Source: Hyphomicrobiales bacterium (GTDB taxonomy: Bacteria; Pseudomonadota; Alphaproteobacteria; Rhizobiales; Beijerinckiaceae). From it: DNA of 64,000 nucleotides. The notes under the pieces were generated by a model, which was not told the DNA's origin, did not search any database, and saw only the letters and a list, made by a program, of their open reading frames with translations. The DNA lies in NCBI GenBank assembly GCA_027483505.1, contig JAIXUP010000087.1:1-64000 (forward strand), given 5' to 3'. Both the position numbers and the translations under genes were made by a program. Positions 49,789 to 60,933 of this stretch are shown here, one piece after another (positions within the stretch are counted from its first letter, which is position 1; each line of letters opens with the position of its first letter).

Positions 49789-51702
49789 ATGATGCATCCA
49801 TTGAAGACATTCGCCAGACAGTTCGGGCGGAACGAGCGCGGCAACGTTGCCTTGATGTTCGGGCTCCTGCTGGTCCCGATCATCGGGATGACCGGCGCCG
49901 GGATCGATTACAGCCGCTCATCGCAACTGCGCGCCAAAATGGCGATCGCTTCCGACGCCGCCGTTCTCGCGGCGGTGAAGGCGACTGGCAAGACCCTGGA
50001 CGAGCGCCGGGCCATCGCCAATGCGACGTTCGCCTCGAATCTGGGCGCGGATGCCAGCCTCGTCAACATCAGCGGCTCGCTGACCAAGCTGTCGGGCAAT
50101 GGCTACCGCTACGACGCATCGGCGTCCTATACCTATTCGATCATGCAGGTGCTTCCGGGCATCGGCACCCAGAACGACCTCTCGGTCTTTTCAGAAGCCA
50201 ATGCCGGGGATGGCACACTCGAAGTGGCGCTTGTGCTCGACAACACCGGCTCGATGAGCGCCGACATGTCGGCCTTGCGCAAGGCGGCTTCGGACTTCAC
50301 CAACATCCTGTTCGATTCGTCAGCGGGCGGGTCCTCCCTGAAAATGTCGGTGGTGCCCTACGTGGCGTCGGTCAACCCTGGCCGCTTGAACCTCGCCATG
50401 TCGGCGGTCGATACGCGAGGCGACAGCGAGTGGCAGGCGCGTAACCTGCGCTGGCGCTGGATCGGCTACCTGCCCGACTGCAACAACGACCCGTTCTGGA
50501 AGCCCGGACCACCCGGCGATCCATGGGTCCCGCCGCCGATCGGCACGCCCGGCAACGGCGCCTGGCTTCAGGACGCCGCCCGCAAGGTCGGCGAGATCGG
50601 CCGCGAACTGTTCGGCATCAAGAGCGCAGCGGCCCAGAGCAGCGCGGGAACATACGGCACGCCCAACCGCGCGGCGCCGTTCACGGGCACGACCTACACC
50701 GTCAACAGGCCCTACACCAAGACGGACGGCGTGAAGGCGTTCGTGCCGGCCGGGTTCAATTACGATCCGGTCGGGGCGCGCTGCGTCATCTCCAATCCTG
50801 GCAAGATCGCGAACCTCGATCTTTTTGACGGCATCCGGACGAAGAGCGGCCGGGCCCAATGGAAGGGCTGCGTCGAAGCGCGTCCCGAACCGTTCGACGT
50901 CACCGATGATCCGCCCAACCTGGCCGATCCGCGCACCTTGTTCACGCCTTACTTCTGGCCCGATGAGCCGGGCGTCGGCGACAAGGGCAACTCGCTGGGC
51001 TACGCCAACAACTACATGGACGACGGAGAACTGCCCTCGGGCTGGGAACGCGGCTGGGAATGGGAGTGGCAGGCCAACCTGTTTAAGTATGATGGCACCG
51101 GCAAGAACGTCAATTTCAGCGAGAACGCACCGAACACGAGTGGCCCCAACATGGCCTGCCCGGATGAACTGCTGCGCCTGACCAGCAATCGCACCTCGGT
51201 GCTCAGCAAGATCAACAGCCTCAGGCACTGGAACGGCGGCGGCACGATCTCGTCGGAAGGCATCATGTGGGGCTGGCGCACGCTGTCACCCAGAGCGCCC
51301 TTCGCCGACGGCGCCGCCTATGGCACAGACGGCAACAGGAAGATTCTCGTGATCATGACCGATGGCGAGAACCAGATTGGCGGCAACAACGTCAACGGCC
51401 CCGTAATGTCGCACTACTCGTCATACGGCTATTTGCGCTGGGGCCGCTTCCCGCAGGAGAACTTCGACTCGGCCGCTTCGTACCTCGATCAGCGCATGAC
51501 GACCGCGTGCAGCAATGCCAAGGCCGCCGGCGTTCAGGTCATCACGATCCTGTTCCGGGTCGAAACCGTCGCGGCGCAGAACCTGCTGCGGAACTGCGCC
51601 TCTTCCGGAAATCTCTTCTACATCGCCCGCGACCAGGCCGCCCTGACGAAGGCCTTCACCGATGTCGCGGAGTTGATCGGCCGGATCCGCATCACCAGGT
51701 GA
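49789..51702 (+). CDS. Tad-like/von Willebrand factor A secreted protein, second tandem copy
   Basis: 637 residues, ATG 49789 with GGGAGG nine bases upstream. It is a full-length paralogue of the preceding gene: same N-terminal pilin-like helix (GNVALMFGLLLVPIIGMTGA), MIDAS DNTGSM at the identical residue 151, TDGENQ near 524, and the same six cysteine contexts (PDCN, ARCV, KGCVE, MACPDE, TACSN, RNCAS). Long blocks such as WKGCVEARPEPFD and TLFTPYFWPDEPG are identical. The proline linker is shorter and different (PGPPGDPWVPPP). A strong terminator follows. It is likely membrane-anchored and periplasmic. Confidence 0.85.
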   Translation: MMHPLKTFARQFGRNERGNVALMFGLLLVPIIGMTGAGIDYSRSSQLRAKMAIASDAAVLAAVKATGKTLDERRAIANATFASNLGADASLVNISGSLTKLSGNGYRYDASASYTYSIMQVLPGIGTQNDLSVFSEANAGDGTLEVALVLDNTGSMSADMSALRKAASDFTNILFDSSAGGSSLKMSVVPYVASVNPGRLNLAMSAVDTRGDSEWQARNLRWRWIGYLPDCNNDPFWKPGPPGDPWVPPPIGTPGNGAWLQDAARKVGEIGRELFGIKSAAAQSSAGTYGTPNRAAPFTGTTYTVNRPYTKTDGVKAFVPAGFNYDPVGARCVISNPGKIANLDLFDGIRTKSGRAQWKGCVEARPEPFDVTDDPPNLADPRTLFTPYFWPDEPGVGDKGNSLGYANNYMDDGELPSGWERGWEWEWQANLFKYDGTGKNVNFSENAPNTSGPNMACPDELLRLTSNRTSVLSKINSLRHWNGGGTISSEGIMWGWRTLSPRAPFADGAAYGTDGNRKILVIMTDGENQIGGNNVNGPVMSHYSSYGYLRWGRFPQENFDSAASYLDQRMTTACSNAKAAGVQVITILFRVETVAAQNLLRNCASSGNLFYIARDQAALTKAFTDVAELIGRIRITR

Positions 51703-51734
51703 AGCGGCTCAGGGCTTGGCGTGCGCGAAAATCG

Positions 51735-51763
51735 AACCCCGGCCCGCAAGCGCCGGGGTTTTT
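51735..51763 (+). terminator. Rho-independent terminator after the vWA pair
   Basis: A 9-bp stem AACCCCGGC / GCCGGGGTT with an 8-base loop ends in a run of five T residues (51759-51763), 33 bases after the second vWA stop. Read from the other strand it could also end the trpE transcript, which stops at 51775. Confidence 0.85.
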
Positions 51764-51774
51764 CTATGGACAGG

Positions 51775-53292
51775 TCACTGCGCGCGCGCCGATCGGGCGG
51801 CGAAGCGCACGGCCTCTTCGGCGGCCTTGAACAGCGCCTTGGCCTTGTTGACGCATTCAAGCTGCTCGGAGGCGTTGACCGAGTCATGCACGATCCCCGC
51901 GCCGGACTGGACTGACATCGTGCCGTTGCGGACAATGGCTGTCCGCAGCACAATGCAGGTGTCCATTTCGCCGTTCGATCCGAAATACCCGATGCAGCCG
52001 CCATAGGCACCGCGGGCATCGCGTTCCAGTTCGTCGATGATCTCCATCGCGCGCACTTTCGGAGCGCCGGACACCGTCCCGGCGGGAAAGCCGGAGACAA
52101 GCGCGTCCAGCGCGTCCTTGCCGGGGCTGATCGCGCCTTCCACATTCGACACGATGTGCATCACCTGGCTGTAGCGCTCGATGAAGAAGCGGTCCGTGAC
52201 CTCGACGGTCCCGATCTGCGCGACGCGCCCGACATCGTTGCGGCCAAGATCGAGCAGCATGAGATGCTCGGCGCGCTCCTTCGGGTCGGCGAGAAGCTCC
52301 GCCGCCAGCGCGTCATCCTCGCCTGGCGTTGCCCCGCGCCGCCGCGTTCCGGCAATCGGCCTGATCGTCACCTTGCCGTCGCGCAGGCGCACCAAGATTT
52401 CCGGGCTGGAGCAGACGATCTGGAAGGCCTCGAAATCGAGATAGCAAAGGAACGGCGCCGGATTGACCCGCCTGAGCGCGCGATAGAGCGAGAAGGGCGG
52501 CAGTTCGAACGGCGCGTCGAAACGCTGAGACAGCACCACCTGGAAGATGTCGCCGGCGCGGATGTACTCCTTCGCCCGATCGACCATGGCGGAATAAGCC
52601 GCGGCGGAGGTGTTGGAGACCGGAACCGGCTGCTCGAAGCCGCTGACATCGACGCGGGCGTCGACGGGCAGGGGGGCTTCGAGGCTCGCGACGACGGCGT
52701 CGATCCGGTCTCGCGCCATCTCGTATGCGGCCCGCGCACTGACGCCGGGCATCGGCCTGATCGCAGCCGCGACAGACATCTCATCACGGACGGCGTCGAA
52801 GATGACCATCACGGTGGGCCTGACGAGGATGGCATCGGGCAGGCCAAGGCCGCTGTCCTTGCGCGGCGCAAGCCGTTCCATCAGCCTGACCATGTCATAG
52901 CCGAGATAGCCGAACAGGCCGGCCGCCATGGGCAGGTCGATGCCTTGCGTGTCGATGCGGCTTTCGGCCAGAACCCGCCGCAAGCTGTCGAAGGGCGCTG
53001 CGGCATCGGTCCTGAACCCTGCATCGCCGGAGAGGGGATGGGCAATCTCCACGCGGCCCTTGTCGCAGCGCCAGACGAGGTCGGGGGCAAGGCCGATCAT
53101 CGAGTAGCGACCGCGCACCGCGCCGCCCTCGACGGATTCCAGCAGGAAGGCGGACCCCTCGGTGCGCGCCCTCAGCTTCAGGAATGCGGCGACCGGCGTC
53201 TCGCAATCCGACACCAGGACATCGCGCACGATCTGACCATGTCCCGCATCATAGGCTGCGGTGAAGGCCGCAAGATCGAAGGATGCGGACAT
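51775..53292 (-). CDS. trpE: Anthranilate synthase component I
   Basis: 505 residues. It makes anthranilate from chorismate with ammonia from TrpG. N-terminal AFLLESVEGG carries the LLES motif that binds tryptophan for feedback inhibition. Chorismate-binding motifs at the C-terminal half: IRPIAGTRRRG, LDLGRNDVGRVA, and FPAGTVSGAPKVRAMEIIDE. Its start is three bases from the ppiD stop, so it is probably transcribed from the ppiD promoter; there is no room for a separate leader attenuator between them. Confidence 0.96.
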   Translation of the reverse strand: MSASFDLAAFTAAYDAGHGQIVRDVLVSDCETPVAAFLKLRARTEGSAFLLESVEGGAVRGRYSMIGLAPDLVWRCDKGRVEIAHPLSGDAGFRTDAAAPFDSLRRVLAESRIDTQGIDLPMAAGLFGYLGYDMVRLMERLAPRKDSGLGLPDAILVRPTVMVIFDAVRDEMSVAAAIRPMPGVSARAAYEMARDRIDAVVASLEAPLPVDARVDVSGFEQPVPVSNTSAAAYSAMVDRAKEYIRAGDIFQVVLSQRFDAPFELPPFSLYRALRRVNPAPFLCYLDFEAFQIVCSSPEILVRLRDGKVTIRPIAGTRRRGATPGEDDALAAELLADPKERAEHLMLLDLGRNDVGRVAQIGTVEVTDRFFIERYSQVMHIVSNVEGAISPGKDALDALVSGFPAGTVSGAPKVRAMEIIDELERDARGAYGGCIGYFGSNGEMDTCIVLRTAIVRNGTMSVQSGAGIVHDSVNASEQLECVNKAKALFKAAEEAVRFAARSARAQ

Positions 53293-53295
53293 GCC

Positions 53296-55206
53296 TCAGC
53301 TGTCCCCGCCACCTGTTGCGTTGCGGAGGGTCTGCTGGTTGATCCTGACCCCCAGGCGGGCCTGGAGTGCGCTGACATACTGCGCCAGAAGGTCATCACC
53401 GAGCGCAAGGCCAAGCTGCTGGCTGACATTCTCGGCCTCCTGCGTCGAACGCAAGAACGGCGGTGTTGAGGCAGACAGGACCCTGAACACCATGCGCCCG
53501 CGCTCCGGACCGAGGTCGGCCGATTGGGCGGCGTTGAGCGGGGCCCCGAACGCCACGGTGAGGACATTGGCCGGGAACTCGGGCAGGCTGCTGGCCCGGG
53601 TCAGTGCCGGTGACGTCTTCACCTCCGCCTGGACCGACGCGGCGGCAGCCTCGAAGGCTTCACCCTTTGCGATGCGGTCGGTGATCTCGCGCGCCCTGGC
53701 CTGCAGGCGGGTGGTGACCTCATCCTGCTGCCACTGCACGATCACAGTGTTGCGCACCTCGTCGAAGCTGCGCTCGCGGGCCGGCTCGATCGCGCTGAGA
53801 TCATGCCAGACATAGCCGTTGTCCCGTGTCCGGACGGGTTCGTTGTCGGTGCCGATATCGGCCCGGAACATCGCTTCAACCACCTGCTCCAGCATCGGAA
53901 CCGTGGCCAGGGGCTGGCCGCCATTGCTCTGGCGGTTCCGGTCGACCGGCCCCAGGACGGTGAGCGGCAGCTTCAGGTCCCTTGCGATTTCAGTGAGCGG
54001 CCGGGCGGAAGCCCTCTGGTCCTCGACCTTGTCGTGAATCTCGTTGAGAATCCGGACAGCGGTGCTGAGCGCAAGATCCATCCGGACATCGGCAACCACC
54101 TCAGCCAGCGGACGCAGCGATTCAGGCTCGACGGCGGTCGCCCGCACCAGCGCGTAGCCGAAAGCCCCTTGAACGGGATCGCTGACGGCGTTCGCGGCAA
54201 GGGCGAACGCCGCCGTCGCCACAGCCTGATCAAGCATTTCGGTCCGCGTGAAGCTGCCGAGGGTGAGGTCGGCGTCCGAAATGTTCCGTTCTTTCGCGAT
54301 ATCCTCGAAGCTGCTGCCCGCCTTGATCTTTTCGAGAGCCGCCGCTGCCTCGGACTGATTGGGGAACACGATCTGCTGGATGGTGCGGCGTTCAGGGCGG
54401 CCGAAACGGGTCTTGATCCGCTCGTAATGCGCGGCCGCATCGGCGTCGGTCACCGCAGTCGGGTCGGCCAGAGTCTGCGGCGTCAGGATCAGAAGCGACG
54501 CGGTCCTGTACTCGGGTGCACGGAAGGCAGCCTTGCGCTCATCATAGAACTTGCGCAGCACATCGTCCGCAGGCACGGCGATCTCGCCGACAGCGGCGGG
54601 CGGCACCTCGAAGAAGGACAGCACGCGCTGCTCGTTACGGTAACGATGCGCCGCCTCCTGCATGGCGACGGGCGCGGCTGTCAGGCCGGAAATACTCTCG
54701 GCAAGCTGGTTGCGCACGATCGCGGAACGCTGCTCGCGGACATACATGGCCTCGTTCAGCCCGGACTGCCGCAGCAACTCGTTGAACATGCCGCGGTCGA
54801 ACTGGCCCGATGAACCGCGAAAGCTCTGATCCTCGATAATCGATTGCGCCACCATGTCATTGCTGAGCGTCAGCCCCCGCGCCGTGGCGTCGCTGTCCAT
54901 GGCCGCTTCCGTGATCAGCCGAGACAGGACCTGCTGGTCAATCCCGAACATGCGCGCCTGTTCCGGCGAGATGTTCTGCCGGAAGCGCCGCGACAGGCGT
55001 TGCAGTTCAGCTTGATAGGCAGTGCGCACTTTCTCGATGTCGATGTCGGTCTTGCCCACTGTGGCGACCGTGTTGCGGCTCGCGCCGCGGAAGATGTCGC
55101 CGATGCCCCAGATGGCGAAGGAACCGATCAGAATCGAGAACAGGATCGCGACCAGCAATTTGCCGAGCCAGGTCTGGCCTGCATTGCGGATACCTTGCAT
55201 CATCAT
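53296..55206 (-). CDS. ppiD: PpiD/SurA-type periplasmic peptidyl-prolyl isomerase
   Basis: 636 residues. One N-terminal transmembrane helix (LLVAILFSILIGSFAIWGI) anchors a long periplasmic part: a SurA-N-like chaperone domain (residues ~40-190), a parvulin-type PPIC domain around residues 270-360 (recognised by FPNQSEAAAALEKIKAGSSF and SFTRTEMLDQAVATAAF), and a helical C-terminus. It assists folding of exported proteins at the Sec exit. Three in-frame ATG codons open the gene. Divergent from tpiA (129-base gap) and coupled to trpE. Confidence 0.9.
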   Translation of the reverse strand: MMMQGIRNAGQTWLGKLLVAILFSILIGSFAIWGIGDIFRGASRNTVATVGKTDIDIEKVRTAYQAELQRLSRRFRQNISPEQARMFGIDQQVLSRLITEAAMDSDATARGLTLSNDMVAQSIIEDQSFRGSSGQFDRGMFNELLRQSGLNEAMYVREQRSAIVRNQLAESISGLTAAPVAMQEAAHRYRNEQRVLSFFEVPPAAVGEIAVPADDVLRKFYDERKAAFRAPEYRTASLLILTPQTLADPTAVTDADAAAHYERIKTRFGRPERRTIQQIVFPNQSEAAAALEKIKAGSSFEDIAKERNISDADLTLGSFTRTEMLDQAVATAAFALAANAVSDPVQGAFGYALVRATAVEPESLRPLAEVVADVRMDLALSTAVRILNEIHDKVEDQRASARPLTEIARDLKLPLTVLGPVDRNRQSNGGQPLATVPMLEQVVEAMFRADIGTDNEPVRTRDNGYVWHDLSAIEPARERSFDEVRNTVIVQWQQDEVTTRLQARAREITDRIAKGEAFEAAAASVQAEVKTSPALTRASSLPEFPANVLTVAFGAPLNAAQSADLGPERGRMVFRVLSASTPPFLRSTQEAENVSQQLGLALGDDLLAQYVSALQARLGVRINQQTLRNATGGGDS

Positions 55207-55335
55207 GGGGCGAACCAGCTCCGGCGTGTCGTGCCGGACTTATAGGCAGACCACCGCGCCGCCGCAATGAGGCAATTGCGGGGAGAGGGCGGGGTTGCTA
55301 TCGCTCGCCGAACTCTTGCAAACAGGATTCAGACG

Positions 55336-56094
55336 ATGGCCATCGCCCCCAAGCCCCTTGTCGCCGGCAACTGGAAGATGAACGGCCTGAGGGGCTCATT
55401 GGAAACGGCCATGGCCATCGCGCGCGGTGTCGATGCCGGCGTGCGCGCCAGATCCGATGTGCTGATCTGCCCGCCAGCGACGGTGCTGCACGCAATGACC
55501 TCCGCCCTGATCGGAACCGGCGTCGCGACCGGGGGGCAGGATTGCCATGCCAGCCCGTCCGGCGCCTTCACGGGGGACATTTCGGCCGCCATGGTGGCGG
55601 ATGCCGGCGCGGCCTTCGTCATTGTCGGCCACTCCGAGCGCCGCACGCTGCACGGCGAAACCAGCGCGGATGTGAAGGCCAAGGCCGAGGCAGCGCTGGG
55701 CGCGTTTCTCGTTCCCATCATCTGCATCGGCGAAACGCTGGCCGAGCGCGAGGCCGGCAGGACGATCGCCGTCGTCAAGAAGCAGTTGCGCGGCTCGCTG
55801 CCGGAGACGGCCACGGGCGCGGGCGTGGTGATCGCCTATGAACCCGTCTGGGCCATTGGCACCGGCAAGACCCCCACCGCCGCCGATGTGGCGGAGGTGC
55901 ATGCCGAGATCCGGGCCGAACTGGGCCGTTTGCTGGGCAAGGCCGAAGCGGCGAAAGTGCGCGTCCTGTATGGCGGTTCGGTGAAGCCGTCCAATGCTGC
56001 GGAGCTGATGGCGCTGCCGAATGTCAACGGTGCGCTCGTGGGCGGCGCGAGCCTCAAGGCCGAGGATTTCCTCGGCATCGTCAGGGCAATCTGA
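55336..56094 (+). CDS. tpiA: Triosephosphate isomerase
   Basis: 252 residues from ATG 55336 ([16 protein letters not shown] holds the catalytic Asn/Lys); upstream codons are not needed. It interconverts DHAP and glyceraldehyde 3-phosphate. Catalytic histidine in VIVGHSERR, glutamate in [18 protein letters not shown], phosphate loop [10 protein letters not shown]. Usually followed by secG in alphaproteobacteria; here two minus-strand genes intervene. Confidence 0.97.
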   Translation: MAIAPKPLVAGNWKMNGLRGSLETAMAIARGVDAGVRARSDVLICPPATVLHAMTSALIGTGVATGGQDCHASPSGAFTGDISAAMVADAGAAFVIVGHSERRTLHGETSADVKAKAEAALGAFLVPIICIGETLAEREAGRTIAVVKKQLRGSLPETATGAGVVIAYEPVWAIGTGKTPTAADVAEVHAEIRAELGRLLGKAEAAKVRVLYGGSVKPSNAAELMALPNVNGALVGGASLKAEDFLGIVRAI

Positions 56095-56157
56095 ATGGGT
56101 GGATGCCGCTCCTCAGCGGGCGGGCAATGGCGCGTTGGGCGGCATCCGGGCGTCAGG

Positions 56158-56409
56158 TCAGTTTGCGGTGCCGCCGCCGCGCATCAACTCATCCATGCAG
56201 GTGCGCATGGCCGTCGCCGTGTTGGCATTCGCCGGTGGCTTGGTCTTGATGCGCGTATCGCATTCGACGCGGGCCTGCTGCTCGGTGTAGGCGTCCTTCA
56301 CCGTGGCATTCGGCTGTGGCATCATCTGGGCCGTGCCCTGGGCATAGGCAGCGCTTGAGAGTCCGAGAGCAAGGACGCAGGCGGAAATGGTGGTCTTCAT
56401 GGTGGTCAT
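56158..56409 (-). CDS. Small secreted protein, unknown function
   Basis: 83 residues with a signal peptide (TISACVLALGLSSAAYA, cleavage before QGT); an ATG three codons later would serve equally. The mature part is about 60 residues, Ala/Thr/Asn-rich, with two cysteines (RVECDTR and MRTCMDE) likely to pair. No family recognised. It sits downstream of nothing on its strand and lies between tpiA and an aminotransferase gene, with a 118-base gap from the latter. Confidence 0.6.
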   Translation of the reverse strand: MTTMKTTISACVLALGLSSAAYAQGTAQMMPQPNATVKDAYTEQQARVECDTRIKTKPPANANTATAMRTCMDELMRGGGTAN

Positions 56410-56527
56410 CGTTGGCTCCTGTTGCAGTCAAGGCATATGCCTTTGAGCAACAACAACGCCTTCGGCAGCCGCATGTTCCGGCGGGCACCTCGATTGCGGC
56501 CATATGGGACCAGCTGGCGAGCCGGCC

Positions 56528-57721
56528 TTATCCGCCCGGTGCGCTGACAGCGGCGCTCAGATGCGCGATGGCCGCCGCCGTGCCGCCGCTGCCGTGTGGG
56601 ATGTCCAGCGCCTGCAGCGCCATCTCGACGGCCGCCAGCGAACCCAGCACCATCGGCGCGTTGAAGTGGCCCATATGCGCGATGCGGAAGGCCTTGCCGC
56701 TGAGGTCGCCAAGCCCGCCGCCAAGCGTCACGCCGCACATGGTTCGGGTGAATTCCGACACCTTGCCGGGCTCGAACCCCTTCGTCAGCACGGGCGTCAC
56801 CGATGCCGCGCGCTGCGCCGGGTCATCGACATTGAGGGCAAGGCACTGGCCCTCGGCCCAGCGCGAGACGGCGGCGTGGGTCGCTCCGGCCAGCAGGGCA
56901 TGGCGCTTCCAGACGGCATCAAGGCCTTCCTCGAAAATCATGTCGAGCGACGCCCTGAGACCGAACATCAGGTGCTCGGGCGGTGTGCCGCAATGCTTCA
57001 TGTAGTGCAGCGGGCTGCGGCGCGAGGTCCAGTCCCAGTAGCGTGTCCTCAGATTGGCGCTCTCGTGCGCCTTGTGCGCCTTGTCGTTGGCCGCCACGAA
57101 GCCAAGTCCGGGAGAGGTCATCAGCCCCTTCTGGGAGGCGGACATCGCCACATCGACGCCCCAGGCGTCCATCTCGAAGGGCATACAGGCCAGCGAGGCG
57201 ACGCCGTCGATCATGTAGAGAGCCGGATGCTGGGCCGCATCGATGGCCTCGCGGACGGCGAGCACATCGTTGGCGACCCCCGACGCCGTATCGACCTGCA
57301 CCATCAGCACGGCCTTGATCCTGTGGTCACGGTCCTGCCTGAGCCGGGATTCGACAGCGGCTGGATCGACCGCGGCGCTCCACGATCCTGCAAGGACCTC
57401 GACATCGACGCCCATGAAGCTGGCCATCTCGCCCCAGCCGACCGCGAAGCGCCCGCTCGCCAGCACCAGGACCTTGTCACCCCGCGACAGCACGTTGGTG
57501 AGCGCAGCCTCCCAGGCGCCGTGCCCGTTGCAGGCATAAAGATAGGTCTGCCCGGATGTCCGGAACAGCTTCTGGAGGTCCGCGAGCAATGTCGTCGTCA
57601 GATCGATGATGGTCGGTGTATGCAGCTCCTCAGCCGGCCTCATCATGGCCTGGAGCACGCGGTCCGGAATATTCGTTGGTCCTGGAGTGGCCAGCAAAGC
57701 CCGTCCGTTGGCAACGCTCAT
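56528..57721 (-). CDS. Class V PLP-dependent aminotransferase (serine-glyoxylate type)
   Basis: 397 residues from ATG 57721, with GGAGAG seven bases upstream; the longer frame to 57784 lacks a site. The PLP lysine is K198 in SASQKGLMTSPGLGF, preceded by the aspartate of IDGVASLACMPFEMDAWGVD, and the N-terminal GPTNIPDRVLQAM is typical of the serine-glyoxylate/alanine-glyoxylate group. Such enzymes take serine or alanine as donor and glyoxylate as acceptor in C1/C2 metabolism. Substrate choice cannot be fixed. It is divergent from secG with a 210-base gap. Confidence 0.87.
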   Translation of the reverse strand: MSVANGRALLATPGPTNIPDRVLQAMMRPAEELHTPTIIDLTTTLLADLQKLFRTSGQTYLYACNGHGAWEAALTNVLSRGDKVLVLASGRFAVGWGEMASFMGVDVEVLAGSWSAAVDPAAVESRLRQDRDHRIKAVLMVQVDTASGVANDVLAVREAIDAAQHPALYMIDGVASLACMPFEMDAWGVDVAMSASQKGLMTSPGLGFVAANDKAHKAHESANLRTRYWDWTSRRSPLHYMKHCGTPPEHLMFGLRASLDMIFEEGLDAVWKRHALLAGATHAAVSRWAEGQCLALNVDDPAQRAASVTPVLTKGFEPGKVSEFTRTMCGVTLGGGLGDLSGKAFRIAHMGHFNAPMVLGSLAAVEMALQALDIPHGSGGTAAAIAHLSAAVSAPGG

Positions 57722-57931
57722 GTCAGTCTCTCCAGTGTCCGGGAAGATGCTGTCTTGGGAAGGATGCGAGATCCGTCCATTCACGACCAGAAAAAGGGAA
57801 TTGCCGCAAGCCCATCCCAGCCCGTGCCACTATGCGCCTGATGCCTTGGCAGCATGCGTCCCCCATGCTAATGGCCCGTCCAACCGATCGCGCTGGCACT
57901 TTGGCTGGCCGCTTCCCATATCTGTGAGACC

Positions 57932-58327
57932 ATGCAGTCAGTCCTGATCGTCATTCATCTGATCGTCGTGATCGCCCTCGTCATTGTCGTGCTGCTGCAG
58001 CGCTCCGAGGGAGGCATGGGGCTGGGCGGCGGCGGCGGAGGCATTTCCGGCTTCATGACCGGTCGTGGCCAGGCCAACGCCCTGACGCGCACCACGGCGA
58101 TCCTGGCGGCAGTCTTCTTCTGCACGAGCCTGATCCTGTCGGTGTTGGCGTCTCACAACCGTACACCGCGCTCGATCCTTGACGGCGCGACCCCAACGGC
58201 TCCAGCCACCGTGCCGGGAGCTCCCTCGGCCCCGGCCCCCGCAGGCGGCGGCGTTCTCGACCAGCTCCGGCAGATGCAGGACCAGAGCGGGGCCCAGCCC
58301 CCCAGGCCCTCGGCGCCGCCGCAGTAG
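57932..58327 (+). CDS. secG: Preprotein translocase subunit SecG
   Basis: 131 residues. SecG supports SecYEG protein export. First helix SVLIVIHLIVVIALVIVVLL is followed by the conserved QRSEGGMGLGGGGGG loop and a second helix (ATTAILAAVFF-like region 50-68), then an alanine/proline-rich tail of about 60 residues typical of alphaproteobacteria. A terminator follows; pyrG starts 127 bases later. Confidence 0.95.
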   Translation: MQSVLIVIHLIVVIALVIVVLLQRSEGGMGLGGGGGGISGFMTGRGQANALTRTTAILAAVFFCTSLILSVLASHNRTPRSILDGATPTAPATVPGAPSAPAPAGGGVLDQLRQMQDQSGAQPPRPSAPPQ

Positions 58328-58345
58328 GCCGGATCAGCAGCACCC

Positions 58346-58374
58346 AAGGGCCGGTTTCCCGGCCCTTCTCTTTT
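58346..58374 (+). terminator. Rho-independent terminator after secG
   Basis: A 9-bp perfect stem AAGGGCCGG / CCGGCCCTT with a TTTC loop is followed by CTCTTTT, 18 bases after the secG stop. It separates secG from pyrG. Confidence 0.8.
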
Positions 58375-58442
58375 GTGGACAAGCGAATTTCGCAAGGCGG
58401 CGCGCCAAACTCGCGCTCCCCGAATCGCGGGAACAGGTCTAA

Positions 58443-60085
<1,643 letters not shown>

Positions 60086-60086
<1 letters not shown>

Positions 60087-60913
60087 TGGCCGGTCGCGGC
60101 CTCGACCACCTCGTCATCGGCGTCCATGATCTTGATGCGGCGGGAGCTTTCTACGAGCGGCTTGGCTTCAGGGTCGGCGCACGCAACCGGCATCCATGGG
60201 GCACGCACAACCGGATCGTGCAGTTCCCCGGCAGCTTTCTGGAATTGATCACCGTCGGCGAAGCCGGGCTCATCCCCGAGCACGCCCCGGGGCGCTTCTC
60301 CTTTGGCGCATTCGTGCGCGATGCGCTTGCGGCCGGCGAGGGCTTCTCGATGCTGGTGCTGGAAAGCACGGATGCAGCGGCGGATAACGCCGCCTTCCAC
60401 GCCTCCGGAATCGGCGAGTTCGAGCCCTTCTTCTTCGAAAGGCAGGCCAGCCGTCCCGATGGCAGCACGGTTCGCGTGGCTTTCACGCTGGCGTTCGCGA
60501 CCGATCCTGGTGCTCCGGCGCTTGGCTTCTTCGTCTGCCAGCAGCACGAGCCTCAGAACTTCTGGAATCCGGAGTTCCAGAAGCACCCCAACGCGGCCTT
60601 GCGTCTCGCAGAGGTTCGGATGACTGTGCCGCATCCAGAGAGCCACCAAGGGTTTCTCGACGCTTTTTCGGGCGTCAGCAGCTCGGGCACGCCGCATGGC
60701 GGGCTCAGCTACCGCCTCCCGCGCGGGCGGATCGCGGTTGCAGCGGCTGGCACGGCTCCCGCCTTCGAGGGCTTCACGGTCGAGGTCGCTGATCTGGCGG
60801 CCATGCGGAGCCGGCTCGATGAGGCCGGGATCAAGCATGGCGCCGCCCCGGACGGACTTGTCGTCCCGGCTGCAGTGGCGCACGGTACCTCCATCCTGAT
60901 CACCGCTGCGTGA
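60086..60913 (+). CDS. VOC-superfamily glyoxalase-like protein
   Basis: 275 residues, containing a glyoxalase-like N-terminal half (GLDHLVIGVHDLDAAGAFYE, FPGSFLELITVG) and a second repeat from about residue 170. The vicinal-oxygen-chelate fold is used by glyoxalase I, dioxygenases and resistance proteins; the metal ligands cannot be assigned with certainty. The start overlaps pyrG by one base, which suggests coupled translation, although no metabolic reason is apparent. DUF350 protein follows after 20 bases. Confidence 0.78.
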
Positions 60914-60933
60914 TTCAGGCTGGAGGAGTTGCC

